A model generated the notes under the pieces. The model searched no databases, had not been told where the DNA came from, and saw only the letters and a program-made list of their open reading frames with translations. A stretch of DNA of 64,000 nucleotides from Siphonodentalium dalli. Lineage: Eukaryota; Mollusca; Scaphopoda; Gadilida; Siphonodentaliidae. This document shows positions 22,897 through 33,925 of the stretch, one piece after another; position 1 is the first letter of the stretch, and each line of letters starts with the position of its first letter. The stretch is taken from positions 79,457,980 through 79,521,979 of the forward strand of contig CP136063.1 in assembly GCA_032622095.1 (NCBI GenBank), given 5' to 3'. Position numbers and translations under genes: made by a program.

Positions 22897-23182
22897 CTGG
22901 AACAATAGTAGTATTACTGTAAATACCAACGACTTGTGTCACAGAACATCGGAACAAACACAAAGAGTTAAGTTTTTCATATCCTATTATATATAAAAGT
23001 TATACAAATAGTAAATTATTATATATGTTATGTTATTCTGAATAATATGTTATTATACATATTATTTAACTACAGTATTATAAAGATTACATTGATATTA
23101 TATCAATTCGTCTAATTGTTAAGCAATAATAATAATGACCAATTTTATACAACAATACTTGCTCTAACATGCTTTTAAACAT

Positions 23183-23475
23183 TACAATATTACCCCAGTC
23201 ATTGTGTATGAGCCAACCAATGAACCGACTGCATGCGTTGCAGGCGCTGCTCTAGTTTGATCAGAACATGCTCTGATAGTCAACAGTATGATAAGCTGAC
23301 AGGTACTCGTTTAACGAATGAGTGGACCGAAGCCGACACAGGTACGAACGACCTTGCTCAAGGGTCATAACTTGGCGTGGGATTTGAAACAGCGCGCAAT
23401 CCGACAATTGCACGTCGCTCAAAGCGGCCAAGCCACTGCTGTGTGAAGACTCACAATAGACCAGGGACGCGTGGA
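23183..23475 (+). repeat. Dispersed repeat, inverted partner at 55285-55575
   Basis: ATTACAATATTACCCCAGTC, CTGCTCTAGTTTGATCAGA and CCTTGCTCAAGGGTCA recur in reverse complement at 55285-55575 in a dehydrogenase intron. Two diverged copies of one non-coding element. Confidence 0.75.
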
Positions 23476-23563
23476 TTAAATGAGAGGAAACTTGAATGCA
23501 GACAACCTATGAATATAGGTTACTCACAAATAGTACAATCATGTACCAAACGAAAATCCCTAC

Positions 23564-23745
23564 CGATTCGGATATCAATCTTTGGTTGGTTCTATTGACA
23601 TCAACAAAAATATTATGTGATCTTTCAATCGCTCTTTTCATTGAAGAATATTTTTCTGACGAACTTCCTAGTTCGAGTTTAATGGCGCGGACACTGATAT
23701 AATGTTTCGATGCCGTCTTTAGTAAGATTTCCAAATATGTTGAAC
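23564..23745 (-). CDS. Ionotropic glutamate receptor-like gene, ATD exon
   Basis: 182 bp, acceptor ATTGTTTCAG and donor GTAGGG. It starts with two bases that complete the codon left by exon 24684-24941. It then reads STYLEILLKTASKHYISVRA and SSEKYSSMKRAIERSHNIFV. In the ATD this is the segment after the first lobe, where a helix is followed by the serial 'xxIxxSxxxVIVV' strand. It ends in phase 0, matching exon 22687-22896. Confidence 0.8.
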
Positions 23746-24299
23746 CTGAAACAATAAAATGTAGATATTGATTCCGCAAATAACGACAATTCCTCCCCAA
23801 AAGCCAACCATCAAAGATATGGGAACATGACATGGAAAATGAGTAATGGACATAAAAAATTGGAACGATAATAAAATATATTAACTTATTCACCACTAGA
23901 CATGCTTCATCGAACTAATTGTTAGGGCAGCAGGCAGCAGGCAGCTATGCATAAAACAAATGAAACCCCAAAGGTGGTCGCTCTTAAACTGTTCTAATTG
24001 TTTTCAGTGATATATTCCGAAGAGTTATATATAATTTTAAAAACAATGGGGAAGTGACAAAAAACTTTCACGCATGCATGTGCACTATCACAGATAGATC
24101 CTCCACCACCATTAAAACTGGCATTGTCGTGATATGGCCTTAGTTGCTGAAAGAGACAGTAAACCCCAATAAATCAATCACAGACAGATTAGAGGTCCCC
24201 TATACTCTATACTGACGCCTCTCCCAGTAGTGAATTATATTGCGTTCATTTACCCACGATTAATACTAAAATAACGTGATTCTGGAGAAATAGAAATAG

Positions 24300-24620
24300 G
24301 CACTTCTCCAAGATCACGCTAACATTTTCGGACCTTCTCTGTTTTGGACAGACTTTTTGTCAATTTCGACTAAAACATTTGTGGGCTCGAATGTTCGTCA
24401 TACATCACAAAGGACGTTCCTGTTGTCATTTTGTTCTCGTGTCATCTTTTTCTCAACTTTGCAACACACTTTTTTCAAATCGATCAAATTTGTTCGGCTC
24501 GAATTTTTTTGTCATAATTATGTGGCTATGAATGATCTGCAGTTAACCCGGTATTTTCCCTCTAATGTTCGACCGATTTTGTCAATTTCGACCCAAATTT
24601 GTTTGGCGAAAATTTTCATC
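24300..24620. other. T-rich, internally repetitive intron segment
   Basis: TTTTGTCAATTTCGAC occurs twice (near 24356 and 24576), with TCGAATGTTCG or CTCGAATTT in between. A decayed tandem or dispersed repeat. No function is suggested. Confidence 0.4.
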
Positions 24621-24683
24621 AACTTCATTAACTTCCGCTGATGTGACATATGCTGTTTTTAAAATGTCATTCTAAATTCATAC

Positions 24684-24941
24684 CTACAGTGTCGTCGTAT
24701 ACGTATGCAATGTTCTTCCATTTGTGGAATGATGCTATTGCACATAGTAAGCCAACTCTGTCATAGTAGGCTGGAATCGGTCTGAACGTGGATTCTCCCA
24801 GTGACCTCATATAACATCGATCAATCGTGATCAGGATCACAGGAACCACCATACTCCTCGAGTGAAAATCAACAGTTCTTGCGGCCTTACATGTAACCAC
24901 GGCAACCATCACGTGACAGCTGACATTGGTCAAACGACACA
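24684..24941 (-). CDS. Ionotropic glutamate receptor-like gene, ATD exon (lobe 1 end)
   Basis: 258 bp, acceptor AATTATTTCAG and donor GTATGA. It reads VCRLTNVSCHVMVAVVT, CKAARTVDFHSRSMVVPVIL and STFRPIPAYYDRVGLLCAIA, then FHKWKNIAYVYDDTV. FRxxP..Y.....L...F.W..ALVYDD is the classic ANF-receptor/iGluR ATD pattern linking the lobes. It leaves one base, completed by exon 23564-23745. Its two-base start needs a preceding exon ending in phase 1, and that exon was not found between here and 32719. Confidence 0.85.
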
Positions 24942-25008
24942 CTGAAATAATTACAATTGTGATAAGCAAACAATTGAGTTGGAAGCCGCTCATTAATATC
25001 AAAACTAG

Positions 25009-25471
25009 TAGTCCAGGAGATATTGGTCGACCTCTGCACCCCCCCCCCCCCCCCCACCCCAGGACTCAACTTCACCCAACTAATTTTCTTCCTTAAGGTC
25101 TTCTTAACAGGTGGTAACATGTCAGAAAAATAGCATATTTTCACATTTCGGAGGCCATCTTGGCCGCCATATTGGATTCTGGTGTCGGATTTTTGGCTAA
25201 TTTGTAAGCGCTGTATATTAACATAACGAATTGAGCGAAAAACAAGACCGCATGTGATATCATCTTTACTATAACGGCGATCAAAGAGACATGGTGCATT
25301 TTAAAAAAATGGCCGCCATGATGGACGCCATCTTGTCTGGAGTCTCTGCGGCCACTTTTTTTTCTTGTTAACAAGTGAAAAAATTTATAGGAGACCTTAA
25401 GGAAGAAAATTAGTGGGGTGAAGTTGAGTCCTGGGGGGGGTGCAGAGGTCGACCAATATATCCTGGACTAT
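25009..25471. mobile_element. MITE with about 85-bp TIRs and poly-C/poly-G in the arms
   Basis: TAGTCCAGGAGATATTGG ... GGACTCAACTTCACCC ... CCTTAAGG is mirrored by the right arm ending CCAATATATCCTGGACTATA. The left arm has an 18-C run where the right has a shorter G run. The middle holds two further opposed blocks (GGCCGCCATATTGG and AAAATGGCCGCCATGATGG). The element lies just upstream of the acceptor of exon 24684-24941. Confidence 0.85.
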
Positions 25472-26109
25472 AGTCTGTCCTACTGATTATTGGCTTCATG
25501 GCACAAATGGAGACCTGGGCTCTGAGTGCACTAAATGGCCACAGTTTGGCTTTTTTTGACGAATTATAAACATCAATATTATAGATATAGGTCCACATTA
25601 TGTACGATAAAATCACTGTACATGAAGGATTATACCCACAGTTATTTTTTTGCATTATCAGTAATAATCTATATGTAAAAGAGTCTTCTACCGATTTCCA
25701 GTTCGAGAACCAATATATCGCGAACAAATACAAATCGAAATAGTGACTTAAATATCGTTTGAAAATGCATGAAAGTAAACCGATACTAGGGGTTGCACTA
25801 AACAAAAAATATAACAGCCGAATATCAGTGCATGGCAACGGGGAACTCTCATTGCGGCATTATTTGTCAAACTTTATTTCATTAAGAGGCCCCCATTTGA
25901 GCCGCGAATACGTTGGACGTGTGTTATTTATCATACTTGAGAAATTAATGTGTTGGTATGTGTGTTATTGGGGATACGGCGCTGTGGTCGTTGTGGCACC
26001 GAGCGATTTACACCAAATAAACCACAGCGCCAGGTTGTTTGGGGTCAAGGGGAAAACCAAGCTTTTGCCATTTTGAAGTAGCAGCCGTCAACGGCACCTA
26101 TCTACAAAC

Positions 26110-26420
26110 CACCGTAGTTTACTGAACATTTCTTGCTCCAAACGGTTGCATCAGCTTTGGCTGCAGGGGCGATTCTGATGAAGACAGATAATGGTGGAAC
26201 GTTTCCTATTGCGTGTGATATTAGAACGTTTAAGAGAGTGATAATGCATATTCGACTATTGAGGAGAAATTTCATGCAATTATGTGGGCTGTGCGTAAGA
26301 TTGACATGTATCTGTATGAAAAACATCTCCAATACTTTCAGAAATCTAAGAATGTGAATGCCAAGTTGATTATGTGGGCGTTAGCGCTGACAACACGACT
26401 TTCGTATATTCAGCAATCAA
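26110..26420 (+). pseudogene. Ty3-type retroelement fragment, RNase H domain
   Basis: Reads ALAAGAILMKTDNGGTFPIA, then (after a frame change) STIEEKFHAIMWAVRKIDMY. This is the RNase H region of Ty3-type pol (DASxxAxGAxLxQ, STxExExLAxxxAxxxxRxYLxG). Short, frameshifted and isolated in a receptor intron. Confidence 0.7.
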
Positions 26421-26613
26421 GGGAAGTGAGAATATGGGAACTCATTACATGCGTAGAATATTTCATTTGATTATTTATAAAATTTGAATCAGTGTGTACA
26501 TTGAATGTTGTGGCGTGTGGTTGAGAAAATTGCATTTATTTTTAGGTTTTTTACTTCACAAATGTGTTTTGTCTCTGGTTTTTGTATTGACATTTTGAAA
26601 TTTATGAAATTCT

Positions 26614-26979
26614 CAGCCTGTTCTCCCGAAAATCAACACATTATCTGCTGATAATAGAACTTCTTTTGGGTAGATAATCTGCTTAGAATTGCTTCATTTT
26701 GATTGGTTAATGTGCAGAAAATGAGAAAATTTTAGTCAAATTTATCGAATCATAATTAGGCGATCCTAAGCAGATTATGTGCGGACAATGACACAAACAA
26801 GCCAACTCACAACTTTTTATGTGTACGCTCTTTAACATGTGTTTTCACTGTTGTCCGCGTCATAAAACGAAATAACGTGTAAGAGTCCATTATCTACTTG
26901 TTTGAGAATCAAATGATCACATTATATACCTATTTCACATTATAGGTCGATTATGTGCGATTTCCGGGAGAATATGTTG
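26614..26979 (-). mobile_element. MITE family M, copy C
   Basis: About 366 bp, minus orientation: begins CAGCCTGTTCTCCCGAAAA, ends GAGAATATGTTG. The inner palindrome is more decayed than in copies D-F. Flanking 8-mers AAATTCTC and ACATTCTT match at six of eight bases, weakly supporting a 7-8 bp duplication. Confidence 0.85.
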
Positions 26980-27913
26980 ACATTCTTAATTACTTAGTGT
27001 CAAATCGGTTCTTGGACCTTTGAATGCAGTCTTCTTATTTTCAAGTGTATTTTCAAGTATTATTTTCACTACTGTGGACCATCACCAATATCAATTGAGA
27101 GAGTAAAAATCCATAGACGTGAGATACACGCCCAACAATGTATTCGTTCTCTGCTACTCGACTGAAATGTTCCGTTATTCATGTTTATACAATCTGATTT
27201 TTATCCCTATATCTCTGAACAAAATAACAGGGATTGTTATCTCGCCGTTTGCCGTGCACATACCGTTGGGCTAATTAGCTGCGAGGATTGATATCTGCGC
27301 TTAGCAACGTGTAAACAATATGGCATCGACCACTGAAGGCGACGTGTCTGTCCTTTACCGACGCGGATAAACAAATCCCTCTTATCCTAATCCGACAACG
27401 TTTCTCGCGTAAAGTACATTTACAACATAATAATTATGATAAGTACCCAGAATAAGTTGATAGCGTTGTTAGAGTGATAAAATAGTTGGAAGTTTGCTTG
27501 TAATTAGCGCCGTCGACATGACTAGCCTGGATAATGTTAGTATGGCATCTTCTAGGGCTCATCCACGCTAGCTGTAATTTCAGGGTAATATAAGACAATC
27601 AGTGTGCGTTGTGGTGAACAAGATATTTATTTGTATAGACCAGAAACTCGTTCAGTTACCAGGCCCAAAACTAATGCTAAGTCTGGTTCTTTAACCGTTC
27701 TTAGCACACTATATTGTCGTCTTAGTCTGGATTTTACTGTATTTATTGTTACCTATACATCCTAGCTTTTTCTCACGGCATATATATAAAAGGTCATGAC
27801 TGAGCCAATTTATTCGATAATCTCCAATGATCTCAAATCTAAAATGCAATAGCCAAATACGATCGGAACCAATCACTGTGGCCGATGCTAATATCACCAA
27901 AACTGTGTGCTAT

Positions 27914-28100
27914 TTAAAGCCACATGGCGGTTTGCGCTCCAAAATACAAATAATATTATTAGCTTTTGAATTTTTTCAGGTGTCGAAATAGGTCGAAAGA
28001 TATCCTAACTACCTTTCTACGAGCATTGTGTAACCCAAAAAGACGCATTGAAGTAATGAAAAATGCAACTATGAACAAGGTGGTTGAGCCCCAAACAATA
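27914..28100 (+). repeat. TTAA-flanked repeat arm, inverted partner at 33735-33925
   Basis: TTAAAGCCACATGGCGGTTT, GCGCTCCAAAATACA and CCCAAAAAGACGCATTGAAG recur inverted at 33735-33925, also ending at TTAA. About 180 bp of similarity. These are probably two copies of one element, because receptor exons lie between them. Confidence 0.75.
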
Positions 28101-28252
28101 GCCGGACTTAGAACATTTACACTTACACGACATATAGCTGCAGAGGGCGCAGGCTGTATTGACGGGCCGATAGTCACTCCCATATGTGAACTGCACATCC
28201 CAATTTACAAGTCCAGACATGGTCAGCGTCATGCGTTTTGAATATCGAACAC

Positions 28253-28603
28253 CAGCCTATTCTCCCGAAAATAAGAACATTATCTGCCAATAATAGAACT
28301 TGTTTCAGGTAGATAATCTGCTTAGAATCCCCCATTTTGAGTCGATAATGTGCTAAAAATGAAGGGGTTTTAGTCACATTGTCGACTCGTAATGGGGCAA
28401 TTCTAAGCAGATTATGTGCGGACAATGACAGCTAACTACTTTTCAGGTGTACGATCTTTAACTGTGTTTTCACTGCGGCCCGCGCCCCGCGAAATAACGG
28501 ATATGACTCCATTATCTGCTTATTTCGGAATAAAATAATCACATTATGTACCTTTTATAAACTATAGGTCGATTGTTTGCGTATTTTAGCAAGGATATGT
28601 TGC
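28253..28603 (-). mobile_element. MITE family M, copy D
   Basis: About 351 bp, from CAGCCTATTCTCCCG to GGATATGTTG. Flanks CGAACACC and CGAATACC look like a 7-8 bp target duplication with one change. It lies in a block built from a second repeat (TTCGATATTC family). Confidence 0.85.
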
Positions 28604-29570
28604 GAATACCATAGCTGGACCGGAAATTTCGGCTAACATATCGAAAAACTAATTCGCAGAAAAATTGATTGCACTAGGAGACTTCTATCGACCTAATTCG
28701 TGCTATCCAATTCACAAATTTGCACTTTTTTAGCTGAAATTTTATTTCACGTTCGATATTCATTCGATATTCGCGTGAAGTTAGTTCGACGTTCGATATT
28801 CGTTCGATATTCGATATTTCGCTCGCACTTTGAACATTTCAAATAAATAAATAAAAAAAGAGTAAATTTTCGTTTTATGCGTGAGAGGTGCGCCATGGGT
28901 CCAATTCATGCTCTCCCAATGAAATATGGTCCGAAATTCAGTGCTTTTCCTGGAATTTAACTGGACTTGGAAAATTTTCACTTGCAGGGGATATGTATAG
29001 AAAGCGCAGGCAAACTAATATTCCAGACAATGTATGGATCGGGCTTATTTCATTGTCACACTGACATTCGTTCGATATCCAAAGTTATTTTATTTTAATT
29101 TCTAAGTGGCTAATATCGAACGTCGAACTAACTTCAGCGAATATCGAATGAATATCAGAATATCGAATGAATATCGAACGTGAAATAAACTTTCAGCTAA
29201 AAAAAAGTGGAAAATTGGTGAGTTGAAGAGCTCGAATTAGGTCTATAAAAGTCTCCTGGTGCAACCAATTAATTCTCTGCGATTTGTTTTTCTCGTGGCG
29301 CACCCCTCGTGCATAAAACGAAAATTGATTTTTTGGAAATTTTATAAGTGCCGAATATCGAACGTCGAACTAACTTCACGCGACTCTCGAATGAATATCT
29401 GAATTTCGAATGAATACCGAATGTGAATAAAATTTCAGCTAAAACAAAATTGGAAAATTTGTGAGTTCCAGAGCACGAATTAGGTCTATAGAATTCTCCT
29501 GGTGCAATCAATTTTTCAGCGATTCTTTTTCGATATGTTAGCCGAAATGTTCAGTCCAGCTATGGTATTC
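28604..29570. repeat. TTCGATATTC-rich repeat block
   Basis: Many copies of TTCGATATTC, GAATATCGAA and CGAACGTCGAACTAACTTCA occur in both orientations, with longer repeated sentences (GCACTAGGAGACTTCTATCG and relatives). The same words recur at 31300-31460 and 31770-31960. A degenerate local amplification flanked by family M elements. Confidence 0.7.
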
Positions 29571-29688
29571 GCAACATTTCCTCGCAGAAATACGCACATA
29601 GTCGACCTATAATGTGAAATAGGTACATAATGTGATTATTTGATTCTCAAATAAACACATAATGGAGTCATATCCGTTATTTCGTTTT

Positions 29689-30671
29689 ATTATTATTATT
29701 ATTATTATTATAGATACATTTAGAGCGCATTATACAATAAATTAGTTTTAATGCGCTTACAATACAAACATGGCACACATCCTAAAATAATAGTAAATAG
29801 CGAATGGATAAAAATTATATGCTAAGAACCTAACTGGAAAATACGCGTAAAATCCACTGAAGTGCTCTAAAACGCTTGACATGTTAAACATAAAATACAA
29901 TCTCAAATATAAGACATGATTATGGACATCAACAAAAAATGTAGAACTATAAGTTACTAAGGAATACAAAAGCGCATAACATTACAAATCGAAAAAATAT
30001 TTAAAAGTTACTGGTAAATTGTGGGGGGGGGGGGGGGGGGGGGGTAACATGCTAAAAAATGCTAACAGCGAAAACATGGGGGTAAAATGGCGAACGGGTA
30101 ACAAGCTAAACATAACGTGAAAAGGGGGTAAAATAGGGAAAGATCGGGAACGAGTAAAATTAAAACGAAAACTATTGATGAGACTAAGGTGCTTAATTAG
30201 TTATCCAAACAGTATAAAAGATACAATATTATCAACAACGAGTATTTGCATTAGTATTTTTTTTTTTGGGGGTTAAGATAAAAATAAAAATACAGTTATC
30301 AAACACATATGTACACGGGTTAAGTTCAGCTGGTGTTTTCCTAGGTCGATGCACATGACGTTAGCTTTCACCTGGTATAGCCTGGAACACCCTATAGCTG
30401 ACCAAGGCTACTTGCTAACGTGCTTACCGGACTTCTTCTTCGGTTGTGATTCCAGGTCATTTATTGCTTCTTGAAATAAGAATGCGCATGAGTTAGCTTT
30501 CACCTGGTATAGCCTGGAACACCCTAGCTGACCAAGGCTACTCGCTAACGCTACTGTTTTTTATTTGTATGTTGCAATTTGAAGCAAAGACGGAAAAGGT
30601 GTGTTTTCAGTTCTCGCTTGAAGGCGGACAAAGGGTCACAACATCTAATTTTTTATTTTTTATTTTTAACT
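29689..30671. mobile_element. Unknown element inserted in MITE copy E
   Basis: About 980 bp that interrupts a family M element. It begins with an (ATT)n run and ends in a T-rich (TTTTTTATTTTT) stretch. It holds a 19-G tract (30024-30042) and two hairpin-like units at 30359-30420 and 30492-30550. No protein is recognised. Non-LTR or SINE-like origin is possible because of the simple-repeat ends (inference). Confidence 0.6.
30359..30550. repeat. Two copies of a 60-bp imperfect palindrome
   Basis: Each unit starts GTTAGCTTTCACCTGGTATA, has AGCCTGG opposed to CCAAGGCT, and ends GCTAACG. Spacing between starts is about 133 bp. Probably a small foldback unit duplicated inside the larger insertion. 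Confidence 0.75.
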
Positions 30672-30919
30672 ATGGCGCGGGCCATAGTGAAAACACAACT
30701 AAAGAGCGTACACCTGAAAAGTCGTGAGTTGGCCTATTTGTGTCATTGTCCGCGTATAATCTGCTTAGAATCGCCCAATTATGAGTCGACAATGTGACTA
30801 AAACCCTCTCTTTTTCAGCACATTACTGACTCAAAATGAGGCGATTCTAAGCAGATTATCTACCTAAAATAAGTTCTATTATTAGCAGATAATGTTTTTG
30901 TTTTCGGGAGAACAGGCTG

Positions 30920-31982
30920 GTATTCGATATTCAAAACGAATGACGCTGACCATATATGGACTTGTAGATTGGCATGTACAGTTCTCATATGGGAGTGACT
31001 TTAATTATCAAATTTCAGCTCAATCGGTCCGTCAATACAGCCTGCGCCCTCTACAGCTATATGTCGTGCAGTGTAAATTTTCTAAGTTCAGCTATGGTCT
31101 GGAAAACAGGAAAAGCGCGAAATTTCGCACAAAGTTTCAGTGGGAGAGCACGAATGGACTCATGCCGCACCCCTCGTACACGCATAAAACAAAAATTGTT
31201 TTTTCTTCAAACAGTCCAGCTATGGTATTCGATATTGAAAATGCATGACGCTGACCATGTCTGGACTTGTAGATTGGCATGTGTAGTTCGCATATGGGAG
31301 TGACTATAATTATGAATATCTGAATATCGAATGAATATCGAACGTGAAATAAACTTTCAGCTGTAGAAAAATTGGAAAATTTGTGAGTTGGAGAGCTCGA
31401 ATTAGGTCTATCGAAGTCTCCTGGTGCTATCAATTTTTCTGCGAATTTTTTTTTTAGATATGTTAGCCAAATTTTCAGTCCAGCTATGATATTCGATATT
31501 GAAAACGCATGACGCTGACCATGCCTGAAATTTTAGATTGGCATGTGTAGTTCTCATATTGGAGTGACTATAATTATCAAATTTCAGCTCAATCTGCCCG
31601 TCAATACAGCCTGCGCCCTCTACAGCTATATGTCGTGTAAGTGTAAAGTCAAGCTATGGTCTGGAAAACAGGAAAAGCGCCGAATTTTGAATAAAGTTTC
31701 AGTTGGAGAGCACGAATTGAATTCAGGGCGCATCCCTAATGCATAAAACGAAAATTGATTTTCTAAGTGCCGAATATCGAACGTTGAACCTCGAACTAAC
31801 CTCACGAGAATCTCGAATAAATATCTGAATATCGGATGAATATCGTTAGTTGAAAAAATAAGTGGAAAATTTGTGTGAGTTGGAGAATTTTAGGTCCATA
31901 GAAGTCTCCAAGTGCAATCAGTTTTTTTGCGAAATTTGTTTTCGATATGTTAGCCGAAATTTTCAGTCCAGCTTTGGTATTC
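30920..31982. repeat. Repeat block of the 'GATGACGCTGACC' type
   Basis: The sentence ATTCGATATT..AAAACG, ATGACGCTGACCAT, GGACTTGTAGATTGGCATG and CAATACAGCCTGCGCCCTC occurs about 30920, 31210 and 31490, and again after copy F at 32349 and inverted before copy D. Family M copies D, E and F sit at the same word (GGTATTCG) of this sentence, so whole modules were duplicated after insertion. Confidence 0.75.
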
Positions 31983-32348
31983 GCAACATATCCTCGCGGA
32001 AATACGAACATAATCGACATATAATGTAAAATTGGCACATAATGTGATTATTTCATTCTCAAATAAGCAGATAATGGAGTCATATGCGTTATTTCGTTTT
32101 ATGGCGGGAGCCATAGTGAAAACACAGTTAAAGAGCGTACACCTGAAAAGTCATGAGTTGGCCTATTTGTGTCATTGTCCTCACATAATCTGCTTAGAAT
32201 CGCCTCATTATTAGTCGACAATGTAACTAAAACGCTCTCATTTTCAGCACATTATCGACTCACAATGAGGCGATTCTAAGCAGAATATCTTCCTGAAATA
32301 AGTTCCATTATTATCAGATAATGTTCTTGTTTTCGGGAGAACAGGCTG
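31983..32348 (+). mobile_element. MITE family M, copy F
   Basis: 366 bp from CAACATATCCTCGCGG to GGGAGAACAGGCTG, with equal 7-bp flanks GTATTCG. The inner palindrome arms TAATCTGCTTAGAATCGCC and GGCGATTCTAAGCAGAAT are well kept. It carries many ACATAATCTGC/CACATTATCG words. The best-preserved copy in the window. Confidence 0.9.
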
Positions 32349-32665
32349 GTATTCGATATTCAAAACGAATGACGCTGACCATATATGGACTTGTAGATTG
32401 GCATGTGCAGTTCTCATATGGGAGTGATTATAATTATCAATTTTCAGCTCAATCGGCCCGTCAATATAGTCCAGTTGTGGTCTGGAAAACAGGAAAAGCG
32501 CGTAATTTCACACGAAGTTTCAGTGGGAGAGCACGAATTGGACTCATGGCGCACCCCTCATGCATAAAACGAAAACAAAAATTTGTTTGAATATCGAACG
32601 ATTATCGAACGTCGAACTAACCTGACAAAATTTTGAGGTTCGAATGAGCCATGTCCAGTTAAGCA
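32349..32665. repeat. Truncated repeat block and short inverted repeat
   Basis: A partial copy of the 30920 sentence, followed at 32636-32665 by GAGGTTCGAATGAGCCATGT, which is inverted at 33482-33511. The two arms enclose receptor exons 2 and 3. Confidence 0.65.
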
Positions 32666-32718
32666 CATTTCGGGCATTGAAAGGTAATTTGTCGGAATCA
32701 ATGATATTCCCGACTCAC

Positions 32719-32852
32719 CTTCAAGGTCCATTTTAATTCCTGTATAACTCCACTGACTTTGTAGGTCACATGTGGGTCGAAATCTCTCAGATCTTTCTCG
32801 TTATATATAATAACGCAGTCTGTTCTCGTGGAAATAATCTCATAGTGAACTT
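32719..32852 (-). CDS. Ionotropic glutamate receptor-like gene, putative exon 3
   Basis: Open frame before a strong donor GTGAGT. It reads VHYEIISTRTDCVIIYNEK, then DLRDFDPHVTYKVSG and VIQELKWTLK. If the acceptor is the AG at 32853-32854 the phase fits exon 2. A more typical acceptor (TTATTTCAG) 11 bases upstream, giving an end at 32863, does not fit exon 2 as drawn. Codon-like composition and the phase-0 end support a real exon of the lobe-1 region; no family motif is decisive. Confidence 0.6.
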
Positions 32853-33232
32853 CTCTCATTGGACTGAAATAAGCTCACATTGGCATTATTTAGATGTTAA
32901 ATAAATCCTTTATGGACCTCAACATTCTACGAAATAAATGTTTTATGTGGACTTATTTCATTTCAAATAAGTTCACATCGGCCTTATTTCATCCCACTTA
33001 TTCTATCTCCGTGCCATTTACCATGATAAACCCACTTACCAGGTGGACGACTTTGTAATGTATTTTCACTGTGACCCGCACCATAAAACGGAATAACCGT
33101 TATATGTCCACTATGTTTCCTACCGATATGTATTGAAACAATTCCCAAGTTGCAAATTAAATTCACGTGGTTGGTGAGAATATGACGTAAAATAGATCAA
33201 TGGTAATGGTGGATGTAAATGTTGTCACATAC

Positions 33233-33373
33233 TTGCGTCTTTAGCAGATAAAACATCTATTTCTTCTTCAACGAAAGACAACGTTGTGTTATATCTTGCA
33301 TTTGTACTTCCTCTGGCCTTTTCCAGATATCCGCGTATACCACTGATGTTCAAACCACGTTCAATGAGGATTC
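33233..33373 (-). CDS. Ionotropic glutamate receptor-like gene, exon 2 (start of mature ATD)
   Basis: The acceptor TATATTCCAG leads into two bases completing a Gly codon, then ILIERGLNISGIRGYLEKA, RGSTNARYNTTLSFVEEE and IDVLSAKDA. Joined to exon 1 this gives VNVGILIERGLN, the expected first strand after a signal peptide in ATDs (INIGVLxxxG). Sequons NIS and NTT are present. The donor is either GTATGT (used here) or a GC-type GCAAGT at 33231-33236. Confidence 0.75.
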
Positions 33374-33734
33374 CTGGAATATAAACAGGATTGCGCTGGT
33401 TCAATTATATCTGCATATTTCAGCAATAATATGCTTTCAATGCGCATGCTTCAGATTATAAATTAGAATTGTCAACAATAGCTTAAACGACATGGCTCAT
33501 TCGAACCTCCATTTTTTTCCTTATGTAGTATGTAGCTACGGATACGATAGGTCGAACATAAACGAACTATTGATATATAGGCTCCATATACACTGAAAAA
33601 ACACTTGCCAATGTCACAGCCATTTTTCAGCTGTTTTCAACATTTCGCCAGAAGTCAGACAAAGGCTCTTTATTGATACCATATCTGGAATAAATTACCA
33701 CGGAACGCTCTTTTCTGTTCCATGTCGCGCAAAT

Positions 33735-33925
33735 GGCTGTTTTGTGTTTGGGACCCAAACACCGTATTCACAGTTGTATTTTTCATTACTTCAATGCGTC
33801 TTTTTGGGTTACATAACGCTCGTAGAAAGGTAGATCAGATATTTATCGACCTATTTCGATACTGAGAAAAATTCAAAAGCGAATAATATGTGTATTTTGG
33901 AGCGCAAACCACCATATGGCTTTAA
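33735..33925 (-). repeat. TTAA-flanked repeat arm, partner of 27914-28100
   Basis: Minus-strand copy starting TTAAAGCCATATGGTGGTTT and running past CCCAAAAAGACGCATTGAAG. Probably a separate insertion of the same element in the first receptor intron. Confidence 0.75.

Larger units (their letters stand above)
29571..30919 (+). mobile_element. MITE family M, copy E, split by a 1-kb insertion
   Basis: The left part (29571-29688) ends at GTTATTTCGTTTTA; the right part resumes at about 30672 (TGGCGCGGGCCATAGTG) and ends AACAGGCTG at 30919. Together they match an intact copy such as F. The flanks GTATTCG and GTATTCG are equal. Confidence 0.8.

Noticed and set aside
27914-33925. A single 6-kb transposon with 180-bp TIRs and TTAA ends
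   Set aside because: Receptor exons 2 and 3 and parts of several other repeats lie between the arms, so two separate inverted copies are more likely.
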